DNA of 64,000 nt from Shewanella atlantica (GTDB lineage Bacteria; Pseudomonadota; Gammaproteobacteria; Enterobacterales; Shewanellaceae). The stretch is taken from positions 86,822 through 150,821 of the forward strand of contig NZ_RXNV01000010.1 of assembly GCF_003966265.1 (NCBI RefSeq). Direction: 5' to 3'. Each line of letters opens with the position of its first letter. Within the stretch, counting starts at the first letter, position 1. A model generated the notes under the pieces. It saw nothing but the letters and a program-made list of their open reading frames with translations. It searched no databases and was not told the DNA's origin. This document shows, piece after piece, positions 44,437-52,664 of this stretch. The translations under genes were made by a program, and so were the position numbers.

Positions 44437-46080
44437 TCAAGCTGTCGCCAGCCCCTCTGACAGCTTTCTATAATCATTGAGCTTTCGATATAACGTGGTC
44501 TTGCCGATTTTAAGCTTCTCCATGGCAAGGGTCTTACTTCCGCCACACGACTTAAGCACGGATAGAATATATTCCATCTCCATCTCCTCCAGTGACAGGG
44601 TCGGAGTCGATAGCTGGGACACCAATACCGGATTTTGGACCATGGTCTCCGGAAAGTCATCAACAGCGATCTCCTGACCCATACACAGTGCTACACTTCG
44701 CTCAACCACATTCTGTAACTCCCGCACGTTGCCGGGCCAGCCATAACTGAGCAGCAACTCGGAAGCCTTCGGAGAGAAGCCGGTAACATTACGGTTCATA
44801 TCCTTATTCACCTGCTCCAGAATAACCTTAGCAATAAACAGAATATCTTCCGCCCTGTCGCGCAAGGGGGGGATGGTCAGCTCAATCACACAGAGCCTGT
44901 AATAGAGGTCCGCCCGGAAACGGTTGGCTTTCACCTCTTCGCTCAAATTTCGATGAGTGGCCGCAATGATACGTACGTTGACCTTTCGATCTTGACTATC
45001 CCCGACCCGCCTTATCTCTTTTTCCTGCAGTGCCCTGAGCAACTTAACCTGCATAGCCGCCGATATATCACCGATCTCATCAAGAAACAGGGTGCCTTCG
45101 TTGGCTTGCTCAAATAAGCCGATATGATCTCTGTCGGCGCCGGTAAAGGCTCCCTTCTTATGACCGAACAGCTCACTCTCCAGCAAGGTTTCCGTCAGAG
45201 CTCCGCAATTAACCGCAACGAAGGGGCCTGAAGCTCGCGATGAATGGTCATGAATGAACCGGGAGACACGCTCTTTACCGACACCACTCTCTCCCGAGAC
45301 CACGACGGACGAGTCCACCTTAGCAATACGCCGGGCCAACTCGACAATCCGTTTCATCTCATTACTGCGGGTCACTAAGCCGGATATGTTATGGAGATTG
45401 GCGTTATAAAGGCTCAACTGCTCCTGTTGGCGCTTGAGATCCAACTCGGTTCTCTTTAGCTTTTGAGTCAGTCCCTTTAACAGGGTATCGGCAGACTCCA
45501 TGCTATAAAATGGCTGGTGAGCCTCCAGCTCATCTCCCCAGTCTTCTCTGAACTTACCCACTATACGACAAAATGGATCGCCGGCGCCGCGGCACTTGTC
45601 TTCGATGAAGTAGACTTCACGTTCCTGCTTACAGGATTCATAACCACTGGCAAAGCCTGTCAGCGTCCAGCAGATGGGCTCCTCTGCAACTCCGAAGAGC
45701 AGATGATGTTGCTCCGCCTCATAGGAGTTATCCCAACACACCTGCATCGAAAACCCTGAGGCCAGATTATCTGAATGGTTGAACTCACATGTTCTGGTCA
45801 AGCCAAACAACATATGAAGGTAGGAGCCCCCCTCATCTTGAGAAAATATGGCCGGATACTCTGAACGCAGTAACTCTGCGGTCCGCCAGCCATGAGCATA
45901 ACCAAAGCGGGTCAATATGCTACGCGCGGCAAAATGGCCGAAGGTGTCTATCAGCTCTTTACGCAGTAAACCCAAGGCTACGGCATCGAACAGTAACATG
46001 CGTTGATCTTTGAGCTTAATAATTCCCTCTTCGGGAACAAACTCCAGAAAATCTTTCGGATCTATGTCGTTTATCAGCAT
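44437..46080 (-). CDS. XylR/DmpR-type sigma-54 activator (system B regulator)
   Basis: A 547-residue regulator. It has an N-terminal XylR_N-like sensor (about 15-120), a V4R domain (about 130-195, with Cys-rich EDKCRGAGDPFCRIVG), a coiled linker (205-235), and an AAA+ domain with Walker A GESGVGKE near 263, GAFTGA near 312 and Walker B GTLFLDEIGDI near 330. A Fis-type HTH (SKTLAMEKLKIGKTTLYRKL) ends it. XylR, DmpR and PoxR with this layout bind aromatic effectors and activate sigma-54 promoters. It is divergent from system B, whose promoter at 46198 is of that type, so it is very likely its activator. Confidence 0.9.
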   Translation of the reverse strand: MLINDIDPKDFLEFVPEEGIIKLKDQRMLLFDAVALGLLRKELIDTFGHFAARSILTRFGYAHGWRTAELLRSEYPAIFSQDEGGSYLHMLFGLTRTCEFNHSDNLASGFSMQVCWDNSYEAEQHHLLFGVAEEPICWTLTGFASGYESCKQEREVYFIEDKCRGAGDPFCRIVGKFREDWGDELEAHQPFYSMESADTLLKGLTQKLKRTELDLKRQQEQLSLYNANLHNISGLVTRSNEMKRIVELARRIAKVDSSVVVSGESGVGKERVSRFIHDHSSRASGPFVAVNCGALTETLLESELFGHKKGAFTGADRDHIGLFEQANEGTLFLDEIGDISAAMQVKLLRALQEKEIRRVGDSQDRKVNVRIIAATHRNLSEEVKANRFRADLYYRLCVIELTIPPLRDRAEDILFIAKVILEQVNKDMNRNVTGFSPKASELLLSYGWPGNVRELQNVVERSVALCMGQEIAVDDFPETMVQNPVLVSQLSTPTLSLEEMEMEYILSVLKSCGGSKTLAMEKLKIGKTTLYRKLNDYRKLSEGLATA

Positions 46081-46110
46081 CTTGTTAATTTACCTAATGA
46101 TTATGTACAG

Positions 46111-46144
46111 GTTCCAAATTGGGATTACCGTTCCCATTCGGAAC
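46111..46144. promoter_or_regulatory. Inverted repeat, candidate activator site of system B
   Basis: An imperfect 34-base dyad has outer arms GTTCC/GGAAC and inner TGGGA/TTCCCA; about 11 of 14 positions per arm match. It is centred about 72 bases upstream of the -24 GG, inside the divergent region and close to the regulator start, fitting an XylR-type enhancer with autoregulation. Confidence 0.55.
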
Positions 46145-46197
46145 TACAACACCTTGCACTAAAAACATAAAACCAACCAATTCAGCAACTTACCTAT

Positions 46198-46213
46198 TGG
46201 CACGCAAAGTGCA
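46198..46213 (+). promoter_or_regulatory. Sigma-54 (-24/-12) promoter of system B
   Basis: TGGCACGCAAAGTGCA matches the consensus TGGCACG-N4-TTGCA at all but one position, with GG (46199) and GC (46211) spaced by 10. Transcription would begin near 46224, leaving a long leader of about 225 bases that contains a small hairpin (ATGCG-CTGCAA-CGCAT, 46261-46276) and a possible 17-codon ORF. Confidence 0.8.
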
Positions 46214-46448
46214 ATCTTAAATCACGAGACTAGGGACAATTAAGTAAACCTTATCAATAAGATGCGCTGCAACGCATATGTGACGTCTCTAATGTTAGCC
46301 ATACAGATCTTTTGACTGAAACTGAAATAGAAGGGCATTCGAACTCCGGCAAAAGTCATTAATTACAGATTTGTATAACGAGAAGTTAACAGAAACCCAT
46401 AAATAAAAACGTGTTTTAAATCGAATGTTAAACAAGAGGTGGTACTGA

Positions 46449-47975
46449 ATGAACAAACTTTCCATGGCAATTGCTTTGAGCTTATTAAGCGCGAGTAGTT
46501 ATGCGGCAAATTACACCAAAAATGTCGATGTGGTTGTAATCGGCTCCGGTGCCAGTGGTATGGCAGCCGCGGCTGCCGCCGAAGAAAAAGGTCTGACAAC
46601 CGTACTGTTAGAGAAGCAAGCCAACATCGGTGGTTCGGCGCTCTATATCGAAGGTACTTTCGCGGTTGAAACTGAACAGCAAAAATCGATGTACATTGGC
46701 CTGACTAAAGACTGGGCTTATAAGAACCATATGGAATTCAACCATGGTTTTATCAACGGTCCTTTGATGCGCAAATGGATTAATCGTTCAGACGACTCTA
46801 TTAAATGGATGGAAGAGAAAGGCGTCACCTTCCATGACGTGCGCACCCTCTTCGAAGACGGTAACCGTACCTGGCACATCTTTAAAGATGGTAAAGGCGT
46901 CGAGTTCGTTCAGAAGATGGAGCAGTCTTTCACCAAGAACGGCGGTAAGATCTACACAGAAACACCGGCAACAGAACTTGTCTATAAAGGAGGGAAAGTT
47001 GTCGGTGTTATCGCCGAAGACGGTGAAGGCGATACCTATACCTTTAATGCTAAAGGTGGTGTCATCGTTGCCACCGGCGGCTTCATCAACAACCCTAAGA
47101 TGTTAAAGAAATTCGGTATCCGCACCGACCACCTGATTGTTGGCCCTAAGAAGGGTCGTGATGGCGACAGTATCAAGTGGTGGGAAGAGACGGGCGCAAG
47201 ACTGGAAGGCATGAAGACCCATCTGGCAATCGGTGCATGGTTATATGGCAAAGATCCAAACACTCAGCTAAGTCACCCCGAGCATACTACCGTCTATTCA
47301 CAGATGGCGTCTCTGCTTCGCCAGCCATACATGTGGGTAGCTAAAGATGGTAAACGTTTCATCGATGAGAGTCAGGCGCCACTATGGCACAACACAGGAC
47401 CAGCTGTTGAGCGTGTGGGTAATGGTTACTTCGCCGTCTTCGATGACAACATGAGAAAGTACATGAAGACAGATGGTATCGACATCTCTCACAGTGACTG
47501 GGTGCGTGTTGGTCATAAATTAGATCTGCTAGACGAGGGTATCGAAGTCGGCCAAAAAGAGGGCTGGTTAGTTAAATCAAACACCATCGAAGGTTTGGCT
47601 AAGAAGATGGGCATCGACGTAGCAACCTTTAAGCAAACAGTGGTTGATGCCAACCGTTATGCCATCAACGGTGTAGATGAAGAGTTCCCTAAAAACCGCA
47701 AGTACGTTCGCTCTATGGACAAGCCTCCTTACTTTGCCGTTAAAGGTCAAAACGCCACGCTAATCACCCTCGGTGGCCCAACCACCGACACCGATATGCA
47801 GGTTCTGCGTGAGAAAGATATGAAGCCTGTTGGCGGCCTATATGTTGTAGGTTGCGAAGTGGGCGGCGTATATGGTGATTCATATAACCTGACTCTTGAG
47901 GGCATGGCCAGCTCATTCGCCATCAACTCGGGTCGTTTCGCTGCCGAGCACATAGCGCAGAAGATGAAGCTGTAG
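46449..47975 (+). CDS. Exported FAD-dependent reductase (system B)
   Basis: A 508-residue flavoprotein of the fumarate reductase/flavocytochrome c family with a Sec signal (cleavage about SSYA, residue 19). The FAD motif VVVIGSGASGMAAAAAAEEKG is near 28. By eye against Fcc3, the catalytic Arg402 segment reads RFIDESQAPLWHN (residues 303-314, no Arg at the key place), HHTMGG reads TLITLGG (437-443), and HGANRLGG reads YGDSYNLTLEG. None of the dicarboxylate-binding residues is kept, so the substrate is not fumarate-like. With the V4R regulator and MetA-type channel, an aromatic or hydrophobic unsaturated compound is likely (inference). Confidence 0.85.
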   Translation: MNKLSMAIALSLLSASSYAANYTKNVDVVVIGSGASGMAAAAAAEEKGLTTVLLEKQANIGGSALYIEGTFAVETEQQKSMYIGLTKDWAYKNHMEFNHGFINGPLMRKWINRSDDSIKWMEEKGVTFHDVRTLFEDGNRTWHIFKDGKGVEFVQKMEQSFTKNGGKIYTETPATELVYKGGKVVGVIAEDGEGDTYTFNAKGGVIVATGGFINNPKMLKKFGIRTDHLIVGPKKGRDGDSIKWWEETGARLEGMKTHLAIGAWLYGKDPNTQLSHPEHTTVYSQMASLLRQPYMWVAKDGKRFIDESQAPLWHNTGPAVERVGNGYFAVFDDNMRKYMKTDGIDISHSDWVRVGHKLDLLDEGIEVGQKEGWLVKSNTIEGLAKKMGIDVATFKQTVVDANRYAINGVDEEFPKNRKYVRSMDKPPYFAVKGQNATLITLGGPTTDTDMQVLREKDMKPVGGLYVVGCEVGGVYGDSYNLTLEGMASSFAINSGRFAAEHIAQKMKL

Positions 47976-47983
47976 TCCCCCTT

Positions 47984-48018
47984 AACCGAGACCCGATTTT
48001 TGGGTCTCGGTTTTTTTT
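47984..48018 (+). terminator. Strong intrinsic terminator inside system B
   Basis: AACCGAGACCC and GGGTCTCGGTT form an 11-base perfect stem followed by eight T. It sits between the flavoprotein and cytochrome genes, so the cytochrome is expressed by read-through or its own promoter. Confidence 0.9.
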
Positions 48019-48034
48019 ATCCAATAAAGAATAG

Positions 48035-48379
48035 ATGATTATGAAATATTTAATGTCCATCGCTACCGCAGCCCTGTTAATGCTTGCCGTTAACGCTCCA
48101 AGTTATGCCGGCGAACTTGCCAAAATACATGAAGACGCAGACATCTCCTGTATGGATTGCCATGGAACAGATACCCCCACTCGCAGAGGTAAAACCTCGT
48201 TATGTAAAAACTGCCATGGAGATCTGGTTGAAGTTAAGGAGTTTCAGGTAGAGGAGAGAGTGGTAAACGTCCATAAATCCCCCCATGGCGAAGTGCGCTG
48301 TACCGCCTGCCATAAGACCCATGAACCCTCTGTCTTGTATTGCAACGATTGCCATCAGTATGAAGTCGAGCTGCCTTAG
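48035..48379 (+). CDS. Periplasmic tetraheme cytochrome c (system B)
   Basis: A 114-residue precursor with a Sec signal (to about PSYA, residue 25). Heme motifs are CMDCH 39-43, CKNCH 57-61, CTACH 89-93 and CNDCH 103-107. CTACHKTHEPSVLYCNDCH closely resembles the end of the Fcc3 heme domain. It should pass electrons to the flavoprotein upstream. A second in-frame ATG at 48041 is possible. It is a paralogue of the cytochrome at 4814. Confidence 0.9.
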   Translation: MIMKYLMSIATAALLMLAVNAPSYAGELAKIHEDADISCMDCHGTDTPTRRGKTSLCKNCHGDLVEVKEFQVEERVVNVHKSPHGEVRCTACHKTHEPSVLYCNDCHQYEVELP

Positions 48380-48424
48380 AAAGCATAAATAACTAAATCC
48401 CCAGATACTTATTGATCTCTGCAG

Positions 48425-48457
48425 GACCGGCAACATGGCTAAGCCATGCTGTCGGTC
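48425..48457 (+). promoter_or_regulatory. Large stem-loop between cytochrome and MFS genes
   Basis: GACCGGCAACATGGC and GCCATGCTGTCGGTC pair with two mismatches around TAA. No T run follows. It could be an mRNA stability or attenuation element. Confidence 0.55.
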
Positions 48458-48520
48458 ATCCCCTCACCTCATCTTGATGAATGAGACCTGACCACCGGAA
48501 CTTCTTATAGGGTTACAAGG

Positions 48521-49717
48521 ATGGCGTATCGCAATCATTTCCAGATCCTCTTCGTGATCAATTTTATCGTTACCTTGGGTTTTGGGATCAGCGATACCTT
48601 CTTCTCTGTGTATGTTTTTGAACTGGGAGGAAGAGGCGTACTGTTGGCCCTCCCCCTGATATCCTACTCAGTGGCAAAAGCAGTTTTCAGCCCTTTTATG
48701 GGGCGGTGTTCGGACACCTTCGGCGCCGAAAAGATAATGCTTGTCTCTCTCACTCTTTACCTGCTGGTCTCAGTTTTATACTTAGTCTCTACCAACCTGT
48801 TTATCCTTGCGATCTCACGCTTACTTCAGGGCGTTGCCTGCGCCATGTTCAGGCCGGTTATTGTCTCCCTGGTTAGTGAATCAGCCATTAAAGAGAAGCG
48901 CTCTTCGGTTATGGGGACGTTCGATATCTCTTTCTATGCAGCCCTATCCTTCGGCCCGGTGGTGGGTGGTTACATGAAAGATCAACTGGGATTCCCGGCC
49001 ATATTCTTAAACCTAATGCTCCTCAGTATCTTAGCCATCTTGATCTGCGGTTGCTGCGTTCGGGATAGTTCGCCTCGTGTCGTCGCCACGCATTCAAAGC
49101 GTAATAAACAGTCATCCCTAATTCAGCCCATCATCCGGAGCCGGAACTTAAGAGGACTGCTGGCCTTTATCTTTGGACGAGCCAGTTGCATCTCTCTTAC
49201 AGGCGCATTTCTGCCCATTATTTTAACTGAAGAGCTCAAGTTATCCGGGACTCAAACAGGGATAGTGATGGCCTCAAGCTGTCTCACTATCACGCTCCTC
49301 CTGCGGCCGATGGGCATGCTTGCGGATAGGGTTTCTCACGCCTTATTAATCATCCTTGGCGGCATCTCTGTCTCAATAATCTATTTGATTATTCCCGCCA
49401 CAGTCACCTTCAACCAAATGATCTTCGCAACCATCCTACTCGGCTCGTTCAGCGCCCTATCGCAACCCGCCTGCACCGCCATGCTGATAGAAGAGGGAAT
49501 GCATTACGGCACAGGCAACACGGTAGGCATATTCAATGGTGCAATGAACTTAGGTTTTATTTTTGGCCCTATTTTTGGCGCTTTTATCTTGAGTGTCTTC
49601 GGAATAGACGCCGTATTTTACGCGGCAGGGGGAATAGGCGTCTCAACGATATTGTTATTTACCGTGAATACTCACCCGTCTCTGTTTTCGCCTGTTGACG
49701 ACAGATGCAAAAACTAA
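48521..49717 (+). CDS. MFS transporter (system B)
   Basis: A 398-residue major facilitator with about 12 hydrophobic helices. GRCSDTFGAEKIML after helix 2 is the MFS loop 2-3 motif. A central hydrophilic loop (RDSSPRVVATHSKRNKQ) separates the halves. Position in the system B cluster suggests uptake or efflux of the respiratory substrate or its reduced product. There is no direct evidence of substrate. Confidence 0.85.
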   Translation: MAYRNHFQILFVINFIVTLGFGISDTFFSVYVFELGGRGVLLALPLISYSVAKAVFSPFMGRCSDTFGAEKIMLVSLTLYLLVSVLYLVSTNLFILAISRLLQGVACAMFRPVIVSLVSESAIKEKRSSVMGTFDISFYAALSFGPVVGGYMKDQLGFPAIFLNLMLLSILAILICGCCVRDSSPRVVATHSKRNKQSSLIQPIIRSRNLRGLLAFIFGRASCISLTGAFLPIILTEELKLSGTQTGIVMASSCLTITLLLRPMGMLADRVSHALLIILGGISVSIIYLIIPATVTFNQMIFATILLGSFSALSQPACTAMLIEEGMHYGTGNTVGIFNGAMNLGFIFGPIFGAFILSVFGIDAVFYAAGGIGVSTILLFTVNTHPSLFSPVDDRCKN

Positions 49718-49893
49718 TCCCCCAACCCAAAACAGGCCTGGCGCAACTTAAGCGGCATAGGAAAACCGGCATAGAGGATGAGTCACTAAGCGCCCCGAGC
49801 ACACCATAGATATTGGTAGCGCCATTTATAACCGCAATTTGCTTTTCCAAACCCAGATTAACCACAGCATGAGATAAACTAAGGAGACAACAA

Positions 49894-50823
49894 TTGAATA
49901 AAACAAAAGGAACTCTACTCCGCTTGGCTGGAATGACAGCTTTGCTCTTGAGCAGCACTTCAGCCCTGGCTGCGACCTCCGGCTCCCACTACCCGATTGG
50001 CGGGGAGGGCGTCGCTGCCGGTACGCCACCGCCGCCGGGCATGCACTACCGAATGTATAACACCTGGTACGAGGCCGATGCTCTGACCAATGATAATGGC
50101 GATGACACGGGGCTGGATGTCGATATCGATGCCTACGTTCAGGTACATAGGTTGGTACATGTCACCGAAAAGAAACTCTTCGGTGCCAACTGGGCCTATA
50201 ACGTCATCGTTCCCATGGTTAACAAAGAGACCTCCATCGCCGATTTCGGTGTCTCTGACAGTACCTCCTTCGCCTTGGGAGATATCGTTCTGGAGCCTCT
50301 GGCCCTATTCTGGTTCCGAGAAAACTATGAGGCGGCGCTAGGGTTATCAGTGATAGTTCCCACGGGTGACTATGACCCTACAGACGCCGCATCACCCGGT
50401 ATGGGCTATTGGTCGGGCATGTTGACGCTTGGAGGAACCTACTATCTGGATTCTGACAGGTCCTGGAGTGTCAGCGGTCTGACCCGTACCCTTGTACACT
50501 CGGAGCAGGACGATACCGATATTCGTCCGGGCGCAGAATTTATCATAGAGGGAGGTATAGGTAAGCAGTTCGCATTGGATGAGCATTGGTTGCTTCGCCC
50601 TGGGGTGAGCTACTGCGCCAGCTGGCAGATCAGCGATGACAGCCGTGATGGCCACGGTACATTAGCCGGTGAACGTAAAGCAGGCTATGGTATTGGCGGT
50701 GAGCTCAACGTGTTCTATCTGCCCTGGTTACTTCAGGGGAACCTACGCTATGTGAATGAGTTCAGCAGCAAAAATACTGCCGAAGGCTCATCGGTAGTCT
50801 TCACCTTGACCAAGTCATTTTAA
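49894..50823 (+). CDS. Phenol-MetA-type outer-membrane channel (system B)
   Basis: A 309-residue outer-membrane protein with a signal peptide (to about STSALA, residue 26) starting at TTG 49894 after AAGGAGA. GGEGVAAGTPPPPGMHY is typical of the Phenol_MetA_deg/SphA-like barrel family often linked to uptake of aromatic or hydrophobic compounds. It ends in FTLTKSF, with the terminal Phe of barrels. This supports a hydrophobic or aromatic substrate for system B. Confidence 0.82.
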   Translation: MNKTKGTLLRLAGMTALLLSSTSALAATSGSHYPIGGEGVAAGTPPPPGMHYRMYNTWYEADALTNDNGDDTGLDVDIDAYVQVHRLVHVTEKKLFGANWAYNVIVPMVNKETSIADFGVSDSTSFALGDIVLEPLALFWFRENYEAALGLSVIVPTGDYDPTDAASPGMGYWSGMLTLGGTYYLDSDRSWSVSGLTRTLVHSEQDDTDIRPGAEFIIEGGIGKQFALDEHWLLRPGVSYCASWQISDDSRDGHGTLAGERKAGYGIGGELNVFYLPWLLQGNLRYVNEFSSKNTAEGSSVVFTLTKSF

Positions 50824-50843
50824 GAATTAACCTGACATCTATC

Positions 50844-50877
50844 GGACTAATACCGGCGACACTGTCGGTGTTAGTCC
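50844..50877 (+). terminator. Hairpin after the outer-membrane channel gene
   Basis: GGACTAATACCG and CGGTGTTAGTCC pair with one mismatch around a 10-base loop, 20 bases after the stop. The T run is weak. Confidence 0.65.
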
Positions 50878-51100
50878 GGTACATTTTGAGGCTCTGTCTG
50901 AAGTATTTGTAAAAATGTCTGTCTGGCTCTCGCTTCTAATATGGGGTATTTCTCGGTATAGCAAAGCTGTGATCTCCGGCCACTTTCCAGGTAATAAGCC
51001 ATATATTTTTTAGACCTTCTGCACAAATATTTCGTCAATAAAGAACTTATCCTGACAATAACTCTCACACAGATACAAGTCGTTACTAAATCAGAACCAT

Positions 51101-52315
51101 ATGAGCTTTATTGAATCTTTAACCTTAATGCTGGCGCTGGCCTACAGTGCGAGCCTGCTGTATTGGAGCGGTAAAAAGTCGGGGGCGGTTACCACCATTC
51201 TCATTACAATCGGGGCTGGGGTAAGCTCGCTATACTGGCCACTGCTCGTGGCGCTGGCCATCGCTGCTATCTCACTGACAGTGTTCACCAGATTACGACC
51301 TGAGGCCGCTAAGGGTGAACTCAGAGCTAACTCGCTGCGTGATGGCACTCAACACCTGCTCGCCCTGTCCATGCTGTTGGTCGGCGTTCAGTTTGCCGCT
51401 AACACCGCCATGATTAAGGCCGGGATAACCCCTTGGCTGGCAAGACCCGATGTCGGTGATGCATTTCTTCCTATCGCCGGGGGAATAGAGATCAAGGCGA
51501 TTATGACCTTAGGCATATGGGATCAAACCCACCCGGCCGCCGCAGTCATGCTTGCCGTCGTGCTGTTAACCGGCTTACTCTGTAAACGCGCCTTCTGTGG
51601 TTGGGCATGCCCTCTCGGCCTTGCCGGAGAATACCTCTACAAGCTCAGAAAGCGTTTCATCAAACATGAGTTTCTGCCACCAGCCTGGTTAGACTGGCCA
51701 CTCAGAATGCTGAAATATCTGCTGTTAGCTGCGCTACTTTATATCATCATAAGTATGCCTACGGCCTCGATCCCGCATTACTTAGAGGGCAACTATCATA
51801 AGATAGCCGACCTCAAGATGGCGCTGTTTTTTGTCACTCCAGGACTCATCACATTAGCCTGTTTCGCGTTTATTCTGGGATTAGCTGCGTGGCGTCGTCA
51901 GGGATTTTGTCGTTACATCTGCCCCTATGGTGCCCTGCTTGGCGTCATGAGCTTTCTGAGCCCGCTTAAGATCCGCAGAAGCGCTCAGCACTGCCTGATC
52001 GAGTCTAAAGGGATGAACTGTGATAAATGCACCCGCGCCTGTCCGGCTAACATCTCGGTTCACACCCAGAAGAATATCCGCTCCGATGAATGCCAGGCCT
52101 GTATGCGCTGCGTATCGGCCTGCCCTAAGAAGGAAGCCTTGCATTTCAGTACCCGTAATGGGATTAAGCTATCCGCAAGAGGATTAACCATAATGCTGTT
52201 ACTCATTATGTTCCTCATCCCCCTCGGCGCCTATGTCGGCGGCTTCTGGCACAGCCAAACTTTAGATCAGGATCGTATCTATCTGATACAGCATTTGAAT
52301 GCTATTGGGCATTAA
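51101..52315 (+). CDS. NapH/NosR-like iron-sulfur membrane protein (system B)
   Basis: A 404-residue protein with about six to seven transmembrane helices. It has two membrane CxxxCP motifs (FCGWACPLG near residue 166 and FCRYICPYG near 268), two ferredoxin clusters (CDKCTRACP and CQACMRCVSACP, about 306-345) and a final helix. NapH-type proteins take electrons from quinol and pass them toward periplasmic cytochromes. It may be the dedicated electron entry of system B. It stands after a 277-base gap, so it probably has its own promoter. Confidence 0.83.
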   Translation: MSFIESLTLMLALAYSASLLYWSGKKSGAVTTILITIGAGVSSLYWPLLVALAIAAISLTVFTRLRPEAAKGELRANSLRDGTQHLLALSMLLVGVQFAANTAMIKAGITPWLARPDVGDAFLPIAGGIEIKAIMTLGIWDQTHPAAAVMLAVVLLTGLLCKRAFCGWACPLGLAGEYLYKLRKRFIKHEFLPPAWLDWPLRMLKYLLLAALLYIIISMPTASIPHYLEGNYHKIADLKMALFFVTPGLITLACFAFILGLAAWRRQGFCRYICPYGALLGVMSFLSPLKIRRSAQHCLIESKGMNCDKCTRACPANISVHTQKNIRSDECQACMRCVSACPKKEALHFSTRNGIKLSARGLTIMLLLIMFLIPLGAYVGGFWHSQTLDQDRIYLIQHLNAIGH

Positions 52316-52664
52316 AAATCAGCTTATAGGTCCTAGAACCTAGACTCTAGGACCCTCGCACCTTATGTGCAGATACTTATATGGACATAAGGTCGTTCTT
52401 TCACATCCATGTGATCACGACATTTGTGCATCCATGCACTACACCTGCTGCAAGCAATAAACATCAATAAAGTCATGGTATTCGCAGTATTGCCAAATAC
52501 CAAAACCAGCCTAATGAATCAAAGCAAAAAAACTGACACTATCTGCCAGTCTGCAGATAACAAAAAGCCCTGAACATTTTCATGTTCAGGGCTTTTTAAA
52601 GCTTAACGCTTACAGCTTAAAACTCGCAGCTACTATCTTGTAACTGCTATCTCAAAGCTAACGC
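52316..52664. other. Intergenic region with inverted repeats
   Basis: This 349-base gap has no ORF of note. It holds GGTCCTAGA...TCTAGGACC (52329-52354), TCACAT-CC-ATGTGA (52401-52414) and the typA terminator below. Nothing else seen. Confidence 0.5.
52562..52597 (-). terminator. Terminator of typA, bidirectional
   Basis: AAAAAGCCCTGAACAT and ATGTTCAGGGCTTTTT form a 16-base perfect stem with a 4-base loop and T runs on either strand. Confidence 0.92.

Noticed and set aside
46261..46314. 17-codon leader ORF (MRCNAY...) in the system B leader
   Set aside because: No ribosome site and no regulatory codon run; could be chance.
51000..51100. A third sigma-54 promoter before the NapH-like gene
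   Set aside because: The only candidate (GGTATAGCAAAGC near 50955) has 9, not 10, bases between GG and GC and poor flanks.
52401..52440. CRP-like dyad TCACATCCATGTGA after the NapH-like gene
   Set aside because: Arms are inverted relative to a CRP site and it lies between two gene ends, not before a gene.
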